Shown piece by piece: positions 1 through 7,763 of a stretch of 37,356 bases of DNA; the stretch's first letter is position 1; each line of letters opens with the position of its first letter. The notes beneath the pieces are model-generated. The model was not told the DNA's origin. It was given only the letters and a program-made list of their open reading frames with translations, and made no database searches. The position numbers and the translations under genes were made by a program. This stretch comes from HGM04593 sp045636545 (GTDB lineage Bacteria > Bacteroidota > Bacteroidia > Bacteroidales > Bacteroidaceae). The DNA is taken from positions 1 through 37,356 of the forward strand of contig JAZTXR010000072.1 in the NCBI GenBank assembly GCA_045636545.1. Reading direction: 5' to 3'.

Positions 1-45
1 GCTATTGTAGAACAGATTAAAAAAGACTGGTATGAAAATAAGTGA
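1..45 (+). CDS. 3' end of a truncated upstream gene
   Basis: The first reading frame is open from the window edge and encodes AIVEQIKKDWYENK before a TGA at 43-45. Its end overlaps the ATG of the next gene (32) by 14 nt, a typical sign of translational coupling. Only fourteen codons are visible, so the product cannot be identified. If the next gene really is an anti-sigma-like protein, a sigma factor would be a natural partner here, but nothing visible shows that. Confidence 0.5.
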   Translation, partial: AIVEQIKKDWYENK

Positions 46-379
46 TGAACTGATTGCCTGTTATGTCGAAGGGACTGTAACCGCAGAAGAGCGAAACTTC
101 GTTAGAAAATATCTGTGCGAGCATCCCGAAGAGTATGAGCGGGTCTTATGCTTAATGGATAATGACACAGTTGATTTTTTAGGCGAACAATTAGAGATTT
201 CTGACAATTGCATTCCAATGAATGAAGCATCATTTTCAGATATAGCATATTCAGCGGCGGCATTTGCACCGAACATGAACAAAAAAAATATTCCTAAAAG
301 AGGTTCTAACAGGTCCAGGGCAAATGAATTGCTTGACTTTCTGAAAAAGATAAATAAAGAGATAAACGAAATATTATAA
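32..379 (+). CDS. Small anti-sigma-factor-like protein
   Basis: This 115-residue protein opens with a segment (about residues 3-42: ISDELIACYVEG, then an EER helix, then HPEEYERVLCLMD) that resembles the N-terminal helical domain of anti-sigma factors and related regulators. It lacks the usual HxxxCxxC zinc ligands. The C-terminus is basic and ends in a probable amphipathic helix (LLDFLKKINKEINEIL). There is no signal peptide or membrane segment. It is translationally coupled to the gene before it and starts the visible part of an AT-rich operon containing a protease and hydrophobic proteins. The regulatory role is inferred from weak similarity only. Confidence 0.55.
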   Translation: MKISDELIACYVEGTVTAEERNFVRKYLCEHPEEYERVLCLMDNDTVDFLGEQLEISDNCIPMNEASFSDIAYSAAAFAPNMNKKNIPKRGSNRSRANELLDFLKKINKEINEIL

Positions 380-409
380 CAAAATATCACAAATTAAAAT
401 TTTAATATT

Positions 410-649
410 ATGTCAAAACAATGTCCTCACTGTGGCTCATACAACACAGAACTAAAAATTAGTGGAAACATCGGTATTGGTTTAATCCAAGGAGCACGTT
501 TAGCTGTAGCTGGTGCTACGAGTGTGGCTGTAGGAGTTTTTAATCGTAGCGCTGGTCATGCAGCAGGTCATGCAGTTTTACACAACACAGAAAATTGGGG
601 AAACGATATTAAAAGATATCATTGTTGCAGTTGCAAAAGAGACTTTTAA
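410..649 (+). CDS. Small protein with a split zinc ribbon around a Gly/Ala-rich hydrophobic core
   Basis: The 79-residue product has one CxxC pair at the N-terminus (C5-P-H-C8) and a second at the C-terminus (C72/C73-S-C75), which together would make one zinc ribbon. Between them, about residues 19-58, lies a segment rich in Gly, Ala, Val and His that could insert into or lie on a membrane. The gene sits 30 nt after the anti-sigma-like gene and 66 nt before a hydrophobic protein. No specific family was recognised. The ribbon is directly visible as cysteine spacing; membrane association is inference. Confidence 0.6.
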   Translation: MSKQCPHCGSYNTELKISGNIGIGLIQGARLAVAGATSVAVGVFNRSAGHAAGHAVLHNTENWGNDIKRYHCCSCKRDF

Positions 650-715
650 GAAACGCAAACAAGACACCATAATAAAGTAAAAACATTTAAAAACACACAT
701 TTAAATCTTTTATTT

Positions 716-1189
716 ATGGCTATTCCAGTTAAATACAGAAATATAGTAAGAAATTCTTTAATTGCAGCTGCAGGTATAAGTCCATTGGGTTTGTTCGGAA
801 CATTGGACACTGTTGGGGTTGCAGCCTGTTGGACAACAATGTTTTTTGCAATAAAAGAAGAATCAAACTCGTCTTTCAGTGGCGACCCTAAAAGAATCGC
901 ATTAAATGTAGCCACTGGTATTGCAAGTTATTATTTGGGATGCAAAGCGGCTACCTTTGCTATGTTTTGCATTCCCGGACTCGGTCCATTAGTAGCTATT
1001 GTAGCAGCATTAGGCGTAAGTGCGTGTTGCAACATATATTTTACTTACAAATTTGCTATTGCAACAATAGACTTGATGAACAAGCCTAGTTATTCAAATG
1101 ACAACGTCATACAGGCTTTCCTTGACATTTTAAAGAAACTTCCATCAGTCAAGGAAGTTAAAGAGATTGCTGAAATATACAGAGGATAA
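716..1189 (+). CDS. Hydrophobic protein, DUF697-like in character
   Basis: This 157-residue protein has two hydrophobic Gly/Ala-rich stretches (about residues 15-45 and 62-118) separated by a polar loop, and a charged C-terminal tail with helical character (FLDILKKLPSVKEVKEIAEI). The PGLGPLVAIVAALG segment recalls the DUF697/YcjF-type membrane domain that often accompanies P-loop GTPases. Two GTPases lie about 1.5 kb downstream, which fits, but the match is by general pattern only. It is part of the operon that ends at the terminator near 2568. Confidence 0.55.
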   Translation: MAIPVKYRNIVRNSLIAAAGISPLGLFGTLDTVGVAACWTTMFFAIKEESNSSFSGDPKRIALNVATGIASYYLGCKAATFAMFCIPGLGPLVAIVAALGVSACCNIYFTYKFAIATIDLMNKPSYSNDNVIQAFLDILKKLPSVKEVKEIAEIYRG

Positions 1190-1290
1190 GAGAAAAAAGT
1201 TTTATCGGGTATATGCGATATTAAGTATTATATTGACTAAACCACAAATCTTTACAACACATTCCTTTTTACATAAAATTTCACAAGACT

Positions 1291-1722
1291 ATGAAAAAGA
1301 TTGCCTTATTAATGTTTTTTGCATGCATTACAATTTTTGCTAACGCCCAATTCAATGGTGGCTTTTATCACGCCGACCCAGATGCTTGGATCGATAAGGA
1401 GCCCTACTTTGCATGTCAAAATAATTATTTGTATAATGGTTGGGGACAAAACATCCAAGATGTTACAGCTGTTGTAAACGGAACAGATGTATACTCTTTT
1501 CCATATATATGGGAATATGGTACTTTTATTATAATTGGCAAAGACAACGGCATTAAATTCTCTTCAGGAGATGTTGTCAGTCTTTATTGGGGGAATATGC
1601 TTATAGGCACATGGACATATAAACCGTCTTCTGCTTTACCAGAAATAAGATTAAGAGGAGGTAAGGGAGCCTCTAAAATAATCAAGAAAGTATGGAAATA
1701 TGTAAAAAGGATCAAACTTTAA
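1291..1722 (+). CDS. Secreted protein of unknown function
   Basis: The 143-residue product starts with a clear signal peptide (MKKIALLMFFACITIFANAQ, cleavage likely after ANA). The mature part is rich in aromatic residues and Gly and looks beta-rich, with a very basic C-terminal helix (KIIKKVWKYVKRIKL) that could bind membrane or an acidic partner. There is no lipobox, so periplasmic or extracellular location is likely. It is followed after 45 nt by an M48-type protease gene. No family was recognised. Confidence 0.6.
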   Translation: MKKIALLMFFACITIFANAQFNGGFYHADPDAWIDKEPYFACQNNYLYNGWGQNIQDVTAVVNGTDVYSFPYIWEYGTFIIIGKDNGIKFSSGDVVSLYWGNMLIGTWTYKPSSALPEIRLRGGKGASKIIKKVWKYVKRIKL

Positions 1723-1767
1723 CAAAAAGGATTAATATAACAATAAAAGTAATAGCCAAATTATTTT

Positions 1768-2550
1768 ATGCTTTTCGCTAAAGGATTTACGAAAATAAAG
1801 GACAAAACTGAGGTGATTAAAAAATCTGCAAGGGCCTCAAAAAGTCTTTTTCAAGAGAAGGAAACTCCTCTTCCGTATGCATATCCTTGTGATAACTACA
1901 TAAATTCAATCCTTTCAAATAGATTAGTTAGGAAGACACTTCAATTAGTTGCTGATAAATATTGCGAGAAGCAAATAGAAAATATTAAATCGACAGGACT
2001 GTTGGTTTGTGACGAGAAATATCCACGTTTTTATGACATTCTTCAGAACTGTTGCAGAACATTAAATATCAAAGAAGTTCCTGAAGTATACATTACTAGT
2101 AAACTTAAAGGTATAAATGCCTTAAGTGTAGGAACAGACAAAACACCAATCATTCTTATCAGTCATAAAGCTGTTGTAGGATTGTCTGACAACGAACTGA
2201 AGTTTATGATTGGTCACGAACTTGGACACATTCTTCAAAAGAATTTGATATGTCACACTGTTAAAGGATTATTGGACAATCTTAATAACAAGTCTGATAT
2301 ATTGGGAAGAATTGTGTCGGATTTAATTGATGTTCCGCTTAAAGAATGGTATAGATGCGCAGAACATACAGCAGACAGAGCAGGATTGATATGTTGTAAA
2401 GATTTTGAATCTGTTCATTCTTTGATGATCAAGATCGCAAATACAGAACGAAGAAGCATGGCGCCAGCACTTATGGAACTATACAAAGAACATCCTTACA
2501 TACAGACACGTATAAATGTCCTAAAATGTTACAAATTATATTATCAATAG
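1768..2550 (+). CDS. M48-family zinc metalloprotease, soluble
   Basis: This 260-residue protein carries the zincin motif H150-E-L-G-H154 and a downstream E199-H-T-A-D203-R-A-G segment that supplies the third zinc ligand, the arrangement of M48 (HtpX/Ste24) peptidases. Unlike HtpX it has no transmembrane segments, and no signal peptide is visible, so it is probably cytosolic or peripherally attached. It is a clear relative of the second M48 protein at 6014-6904 (both have a GHELGHI core and a TADRAGL segment). It is the last gene before a hairpin terminator and the second operon begins about 190 nt later. Family assignment is strong; substrate unknown. Confidence 0.85.
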   Translation: MLFAKGFTKIKDKTEVIKKSARASKSLFQEKETPLPYAYPCDNYINSILSNRLVRKTLQLVADKYCEKQIENIKSTGLLVCDEKYPRFYDILQNCCRTLNIKEVPEVYITSKLKGINALSVGTDKTPIILISHKAVVGLSDNELKFMIGHELGHILQKNLICHTVKGLLDNLNNKSDILGRIVSDLIDVPLKEWYRCAEHTADRAGLICCKDFESVHSLMIKIANTERRSMAPALMELYKEHPYIQTRINVLKCYKLYYQ

Positions 2551-2567
2551 TTACTAAAGCGTATAGG

Positions 2568-2597
2568 AATGTATTAATCTCCACTAATACATTTTTT
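2568..2597 (+). terminator. Intrinsic terminator after the first M48 gene
   Basis: A perfect 9-bp stem, AATGTATTA and TAATACATT, closes an 8-nt loop and runs directly into six T residues. It lies 17 nt after the stop codon of the upstream protease gene and divides the AT-rich region into two transcription units. The AT-only character of much of the stem could allow read-through. Confidence 0.7.
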
Positions 2598-2741
2598 CAT
2601 ATGGAGCATAAAACATGTATATAGCACATATCTAATTATTAAATGAATCATATACACAAAATCTATACGAAATGAAAGATTGTATAGATAAATTGATTTT
2701 ATTTGATTATATAATGATTTAACACAAAACATAGATACAAC

Positions 2742-3728
2742 ATGAATTTAAGAGAAATTGCAAAAACACATATGGAAATTAATATGTGTATGTTAGGTGC
2801 AAGAAGTGTAGGTAAGACAACAATAATGACTGCAATTTTTGATGACTCGCGTTCCTCAAACGGTTTGTCCCAATCAAATATTGCTTTAACAGCAAAATCA
2901 GACACACGCTCCGAACTTCTTAGTAAGAAATTGTCATTGGAAGAAGTTTTTGAGGAGCAAAATGATATTGTAGATGCTGGTATTGCAGCCTCTTCTGCTG
3001 TCCATACCTTTAACTTCGAAATGGGATTATTAGGTGAACGTTCTTGTATTGATTTTAATGTAACTGATTATCCTGGAGAATTCATTCATTCCAATACTGA
3101 ATTCGTAAACGAACAGATAGCCAAATCATCTGTTGTACTTATTGCTATAGATTCGCCTTATTTAATGGAAAATAATGCCGAATACAATGAGGAGCGCAAC
3201 CAAGTATCATTTATATTTAATTACCTAAAAGATAATATAGATATTTTTTCCAACAAACTGATTTTATTGGTTCCATTAAAGTGCGAGAAGTATTTCTATG
3301 AAAAAAGGATGGATGAACTGAACCTACGTGTACAAGGGTGCTATTCAGATATTATAAGTTTATTTAAAGATACTAAGAACGTTGCAATCGCAATCACTCC
3401 AATTCTTACAATGGGAGGTATTGAGTTTGACCACTTTGAGATAAAAGATGGTAGGAGAATAGCAAAATACACATTTATAAAAAACAATCCTCAATTCGCT
3501 CCCTTGTTCTGTATTCAGCCAATGTACTATATGATGTCATTTATAGCTCAACAATATAAAGAATACCGTAGTAATACAGGATTCTTTGGTGGTATTCTAC
3601 AGCGCATATACGATTTTATAGATAAGAACGAAAAATTATTTGAAGAGTTTGTAAAGCTATCCAAATACCGTATTGAAAATAAATATGGATATTCGGTATT
3701 AAGCGGAAAACATCTTTTTTATAATTAA
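2742..3728 (+). CDS. P-loop GTPase 1 of a tandem GTPase pair
   Basis: The 328-residue protein has a Walker A motif G19-ARSV-GKT26 preceded by a hydrophobic strand, and a G3-like D109-Y-P-G-E113 after another strand. A third strand ends in AIDSPYLM. Where NKxD is expected it has VPLKCEKY (177-184). The next gene has the same unusual set (DIPGE, AVDVPSLM, VPIKCEYW), so the two are paralogues encoded in tandem. Tandem GTPases of this kind are known from bacterial conflict-system surveys as paired or double GTPases; that link is by recollection and motif. The C-terminal 90 residues are helical. It is the first gene of the second operon. Confidence 0.75.
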   Translation: MNLREIAKTHMEINMCMLGARSVGKTTIMTAIFDDSRSSNGLSQSNIALTAKSDTRSELLSKKLSLEEVFEEQNDIVDAGIAASSAVHTFNFEMGLLGERSCIDFNVTDYPGEFIHSNTEFVNEQIAKSSVVLIAIDSPYLMENNAEYNEERNQVSFIFNYLKDNIDIFSNKLILLVPLKCEKYFYEKRMDELNLRVQGCYSDIISLFKDTKNVAIAITPILTMGGIEFDHFEIKDGRRIAKYTFIKNNPQFAPLFCIQPMYYMMSFIAQQYKEYRSNTGFFGGILQRIYDFIDKNEKLFEEFVKLSKYRIENKYGYSVLSGKHLFYN

Positions 3729-3742
3729 AAGATAAAAAGGTT

Positions 3743-5101
3743 ATGGCATTAAATGTAGTAATGTTAGGTGCATCTCGCTCTGGAAAAACATCTATTTTAG
3801 CTTCAATGTTGAACAATGTCAGAAATCCTAATGCAGATAACAATGTAAACAAGCATTTTTATGTTAGGGATATCTCGGACTATAGCGGTATTGAGGATTC
3901 TAATCGCCTGGAGGAGATTTCATTACAAGCCAATGTCGATGGCATGCAAGATTTATTGATGCCATCTGCAGGTAACATATACGTACCTAAAATGGCTAAA
4001 CTCACTGGCAGTAAAGCCTGCTTTACATATGCATTTGATGTAAAAGCCAAAATGAACGATTTGGTTTCAGAGCAAAAAATTGATATTAATTTTTTAGATA
4101 TACCAGGTGAACTATGTAGTTGTAGTAAGTTTAATATGATTACTGATGAAATCAGTAAAGCACAATTACTGATTGTCGCAGTTGATGTACCAAGCTTAAT
4201 GTATGCAAAAGAAACTGGTAAACAGTCTCTAAATACTGTAATGAATTGTCCTGAGGAAGTTTTCGATGCAGCACAATTATTAGGAACTGGCAATTTCTGT
4301 GATATAAAGGATGAAAAAAAACGTAATAAGGAATTGGCAAACCTGTTGCGTATGGTGATTTTTGTACCAATAAAGTGTGAATATTGGTTACAAAACGGAA
4401 AAAGAAAAGAAATATACGATGAAATAAAACATGTGTATGCAAACACCATAGAACATATGACGAGATACAATAACGCACAAGCACTAATATTGCCAATAGA
4501 AACTATAGGTTCTTGTGTTTTTGATCATCATTCAGAAGAAAACAACTCGTTGATATTACTATATGCAAAACCACCCAAAAACAAGCAACATATTTCAGAA
4601 GATACTATTGACGGATATAGTGCTGTACGCTGTGAACGCATATCCGAAAGACGGGTACGACTTAAAAATGGAGTTTTTTATGATTTAGCACCTGAAGATA
4701 AACTTATTAATGCAAAAAGTCGTAAACATCATCCATATTGCTATGATGGTGGAAGTAAACTAATACCATATGTTTGGTTTAAGCCAACCAGCAGTAAGTA
4801 TGCACCTAAATATTGTGAATTACTATTCTGTCAAATTTTAAAATTCTCCATAATGGATTTTGCAAAGCGTACAGGTCGTTCTGCACGCGAAGCATTCGAT
4901 AATGCCCACAATTTTTGGCAAAGATTATGGGCATTACCAGACTACTTCGGACGTTTATTCACAGGGCACACAGCAGCTTACTCCAATGTTCGGCAAGTAA
5001 AATTGTTTCAAGCAAAAATATTGGCAATAGAACTCTGGAAATTATTGGATGAAAATCCTATAACATACTTAGTCAATAGAGAAGATGGCAAAAACATTTA
5101 A
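3743..5101 (+). CDS. P-loop GTPase 2 of the tandem pair, with C-terminal extension
   Basis: This 452-residue protein starts directly with the nucleotide-binding strand and Walker A motif G9-ASRS-GKT16, followed by D119-I-P-G-E123, the AVDVPSLM strand (146-153) and VPIKCEYW (208-215) in the G4 position. Beyond residue 240 it carries a longer, basic and aromatic region not matched in GTPase 1, perhaps an effector or partner-binding part. It follows GTPase 1 by 14 nt and precedes a tail-anchored protein by 20 nt, so the three are likely made together. No signal peptide or membrane segment. GTPase identity is firm at motif level; the biological role is not known. Confidence 0.75.
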   Translation: MALNVVMLGASRSGKTSILASMLNNVRNPNADNNVNKHFYVRDISDYSGIEDSNRLEEISLQANVDGMQDLLMPSAGNIYVPKMAKLTGSKACFTYAFDVKAKMNDLVSEQKIDINFLDIPGELCSCSKFNMITDEISKAQLLIVAVDVPSLMYAKETGKQSLNTVMNCPEEVFDAAQLLGTGNFCDIKDEKKRNKELANLLRMVIFVPIKCEYWLQNGKRKEIYDEIKHVYANTIEHMTRYNNAQALILPIETIGSCVFDHHSEENNSLILLYAKPPKNKQHISEDTIDGYSAVRCERISERRVRLKNGVFYDLAPEDKLINAKSRKHHPYCYDGGSKLIPYVWFKPTSSKYAPKYCELLFCQILKFSIMDFAKRTGRSAREAFDNAHNFWQRLWALPDYFGRLFTGHTAAYSNVRQVKLFQAKILAIELWKLLDENPITYLVNREDGKNI

Positions 5102-5121
5102 TCAGTTATAAGTAGTACATT

Positions 5122-5988
5122 ATGAAAGTATATATCAATTATAATTTCTGTGGATACCGTTGGTTCGTAATCAATGATGTATTTAATGTTGCCAAATCCG
5201 CTATTATACTTGAAGAACTGAGTTCTACAGAAGATATAATGCGTATTGTAAAAAAAGTGATGTTGTATGACTCATACGATGCCATATTCTTGCACAAGGA
5301 GAATAAATTGATTTTAGCAATACGCCATATAGATGAGATAAACCATATCGATCCTGATGGTCGAAAGTTATCAATGACCTATATCATTGAAGCAGATGAA
5401 AAAGAAAAAGATTTACTTAAAAAAGTAATGTTAGTATATATCAATCACAAAAAATGGTTGGAAAAAAAACTTTCAGCTCTAATATCATCAGGAGTGGAAA
5501 ATGTCAATTACAACGTAAATGCATTTTTACAATGCCTTTACGCAATCAAAACAGCACAAATTACAAATAATGAAATAATATCAAGGAAAGGTTATGTATT
5601 GGCATTGATATCCAAATGGAGAGAAGAGACTGTAAGCAATAATCTTGGTATCAAAATAGAAGAGTTTGTCAACAAGAAACATACTTTGGATGAATATGCC
5701 GGCAAGGAGTTGATAAATCAGCCTTTATTGAAGGTTGAATGGCAAAACTATTCTAACTCAGAGTTAAGTGCATTAATAAATAATAAAGAAAAAACAGCCT
5801 TGACAACAGTCTGTAGAAATAAATGTACTCTGAAAAAGTCTTTAAAAGAACTTATAGAAGGCATAATTGCCATATTTAAAAGACAACTAACATTAATGTC
5901 CTTTATAAGAAGAAATCGCAAAGGAGTTAAGATTTTATGTATTGGTGTTATTGTAGTTTTTTTATTAGGATTACTTTTTAAGAATTGA
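5122..5988 (+). CDS. Tail-anchored protein of the GTPase operon
   Basis: The 288-residue product is soluble in character for most of its length, beginning with a beta-rich segment and continuing with charged helices rich in Lys and Glu. It ends in a single hydrophobic stretch (about residues 268-286, ILCIGVIVVFLLGLLF) preceded by RRNRKG, the signature of a C-terminal membrane anchor with an N-terminal cytoplasmic domain. No family was recognised. Its place directly after the two GTPases suggests that it tethers them to the membrane or reports their state; this is inference. Confidence 0.6.
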   Translation: MKVYINYNFCGYRWFVINDVFNVAKSAIILEELSSTEDIMRIVKKVMLYDSYDAIFLHKENKLILAIRHIDEINHIDPDGRKLSMTYIIEADEKEKDLLKKVMLVYINHKKWLEKKLSALISSGVENVNYNVNAFLQCLYAIKTAQITNNEIISRKGYVLALISKWREETVSNNLGIKIEEFVNKKHTLDEYAGKELINQPLLKVEWQNYSNSELSALINNKEKTALTTVCRNKCTLKKSLKELIEGIIAIFKRQLTLMSFIRRNRKGVKILCIGVIVVFLLGLLFKN

Positions 5989-6013
5989 CTATAACATTTA
6001 AATAATTTAATAT

Positions 6014-6904
6014 ATGCAAGCAAAGACATTATTTAATCTTTCTTCGAAAGATTATGAACATCCTGTGGATCGTGCTGCGTTAAAATATATGAGCAGATTG
6101 CCGGGATTTGAAGCAGCAACCAACTTTATCATAAATTGGAGTTTTGTAAAGTGGCATATGATTGATTTGAGAGGAAGTAATTTCCGTGTTACAGAAAAGT
6201 CTTGCCCCGAACTATACCAACAAGTCAAAAATGTTGCCGACATTTTGGATATAGACAATATGCCGGAAATATATACTGAATGGGGATATTATATTAATGC
6301 CTATACAACCGGACACAAGAAGGACACATTATTGACCATATATTCAGGTGCTGTTGATTTATTGACAAAAGAGCAGTTGGACTATATCATCGGTCACGAA
6401 TTAGGACATATAAAAAGTAAACACGTCTTATACCATGTAATGGCAGAAATGATGGCAAATTGGGCAACACAATTCCCTATTGCATCTGATTTGATTATGC
6501 CAATCAGAATTGGTTTGACGTATTGGAACAGAATGTCTGAATTCACAGCAGACAGAGCAGGTCTGCTGGCATGCCAGAATCCAGAGGCTGCAATTGACAC
6601 CGTTATAAAAATGGCGGGTGTTCCACAAAAGTATTTTGGTTCTGTAAGTCGAGAAGCTTTCTTAGAACAAGCAAAAGATTTTGAATATCTGTTATCAGGA
6701 CCTGAAAGTATTATTAAAAACATTTCAGTGTTGGATAATACTCATCCTTGGACTGTCTTACGTGCGGCAGAACTTATCAAGTGGTATGAATCAGGAGAAT
6801 ATGAAAATATCATAAACAATTATTCTTCGTGCGTATGCCCGCATTGTAAACTTGAAATTCCAAAGAATCTGAATGAATGTCCACTATGCGGAGGTAAGTT
6901 GTAA
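6014..6904 (+). CDS. M48-family metalloprotease with C-terminal zinc ribbon
   Basis: This 296-residue paralogue of the protease at 1768-2550 has H128-E-L-G-H132 and E176-F-T-A-D180 as zinc ligands and catalytic base region, and again no transmembrane segments or signal peptide. It differs by a C-terminal zinc ribbon with C275-P-H-C278 and C289-P-L-C292, probably a recruitment module. Two paralogous soluble M48 proteases within 5 kb, on either side of a GTPase pair, argue for a shared system rather than chance. The substrate is unknown; maturation or clearance of a component of the operon is one possibility. Confidence 0.85.
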   Translation: MQAKTLFNLSSKDYEHPVDRAALKYMSRLPGFEAATNFIINWSFVKWHMIDLRGSNFRVTEKSCPELYQQVKNVADILDIDNMPEIYTEWGYYINAYTTGHKKDTLLTIYSGAVDLLTKEQLDYIIGHELGHIKSKHVLYHVMAEMMANWATQFPIASDLIMPIRIGLTYWNRMSEFTADRAGLLACQNPEAAIDTVIKMAGVPQKYFGSVSREAFLEQAKDFEYLLSGPESIIKNISVLDNTHPWTVLRAAELIKWYESGEYENIINNYSSCVCPHCKLEIPKNLNECPLCGGKL

Positions 6905-6940
6905 TTATTACGACATATTATATTTTAATTTAAAATTGTT

Positions 6941-7222
6941 ATGAAAAAGCTTTTTAATTTATTTATTGTTGTTTGCTTGAGTTCTACACTAATTGGACTT
7001 AATGCTAGTTGTAAGCAAGCTTCAAAATATGCAGATGATGCTTGGAAAGCTGTTGATGACAAGATTGATGATGCATACAGAAACAGAAGATCCGGACCGA
7101 AAAAACCACCAAGACTAAAGAGATGCAAAGAATGTAATGGCTCTGGTGTTATATATGATTATTGGGGTGCATATGAATGTTCAAGATGCGACGGTGACGG
7201 AACTGTACTTATAAATTATTGA
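6941..7222 (+). CDS. Probable lipoprotein with DnaJ-type CxxCxGxG zinc motifs
   Basis: The 93-residue product begins with a hydrophobic signal ending in LNASC24, a plausible though imperfect lipobox. After a charged linker it has two cysteine repeats, C62KEC65NGSG and C80SRC83DGDG, which follow the CxxCxGxG pattern of the DnaJ zinc centre. DnaJ itself has four such repeats in the cytoplasm; here one two-repeat zinc site would sit on an exported protein. It lies 36 nt after the second M48 gene. A perfect palindrome separates it from the next gene. Zinc-site assignment is good, export somewhat less certain. Confidence 0.65.
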   Translation: MKKLFNLFIVVCLSSTLIGLNASCKQASKYADDAWKAVDDKIDDAYRNRRSGPKKPPRLKRCKECNGSGVIYDYWGAYECSRCDGDGTVLINY

Positions 7223-7240
7223 TAGTACTTAACTTTAAAA

Positions 7241-7276
7241 TAGCATGAATTCCACGCACTCTTGGAATTCATGCTA
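7241..7276. repeat. Perfect 14-bp inverted repeat within the operon
   Basis: TAGCATGAATTCCA and its exact complement TGGAATTCATGCTA flank an 8-nt spacer, 18 nt after one stop codon and 12 nt before the next start. On the forward strand no T-tract follows, so a simple terminator is unlikely; on the reverse strand the stem is followed by TTTTAAAG. It may act as an RNA-stability or processing hairpin that changes the ratio of upstream and downstream products, or as a protein-binding site. Confidence 0.6.
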
Positions 7277-7288
7277 AAATAAATCAAT

Positions 7289-7741
7289 ATGAGCAAATAC
7301 GACAACTACGGAGAATTTATGATAGCCGTACTTAATGAGACTGAGAATAAATGTAAGCAAAACACTTATGGAAGCCTTAGTGAATTATTCGGATTAAGTG
7401 GTGCTAACGAGAAACTAATACCAATAATTGTTAAAATAATTGAAATTGGTTGGCCATACTTTGTTGCAACTTGTGCATTGCTGGTTCTTGGTCCCATCGC
7501 ATTTGTCGCGACTTTGGCTACATTTGTTCTAGGAGGTGTCGGTGCAGTAATTGTTGCCGCATTAGCAATCTATGGAGGTATTCAAGCAATAAAACTTTTA
7601 TATACTCATCGAACTACTCCACTTAAAATCTACGAGGTTGGAAAAAAATACAAATCTCGTTTTGACGAACATATCAATGATTACTCGTACATCGACAACT
7701 TAATTAACGAAGCTTCAAATGAAATAATTTATTTGCATTAG
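7289..7741 (+). CDS. Small membrane protein of the GTPase operon
   Basis: This 150-residue protein has a polar N-terminus (1-42), two long hydrophobic segments (about 44-72 and 75-107) rich in Gly, Ala and Val with PYFV and GPIAF breaks, and a polar C-terminus with basic and acidic helices. That is the shape of a two-pass membrane hairpin with both ends on one side. It recalls the hydrophobic protein at 716-1189 in general design, and each M48 gene has one such protein nearby. No family was recognised. Confidence 0.6.
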   Translation: MSKYDNYGEFMIAVLNETENKCKQNTYGSLSELFGLSGANEKLIPIIVKIIEIGWPYFVATCALLVLGPIAFVATLATFVLGGVGAVIVAALAIYGGIQAIKLLYTHRTTPLKIYEVGKKYKSRFDEHINDYSYIDNLINEASNEIIYLH

Positions 7742-7763
7742 AACAAATATTTAAAAAGGCACT

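Noticed and set aside
3880..4496. Two overlapping reverse-strand frames of 196 and 114 codons inside the second GTPase gene
   Set aside because: They lie wholly inside a gene with clear GTPase motifs, lack domain-like composition and have no promoter or neighbours on that strand.
7241..7276. Reading the perfect palindrome as an ordinary terminator
   Set aside because: The forward side continues with AAAATAAATC rather than T residues, and the downstream gene starts 12 nt later in the same direction.
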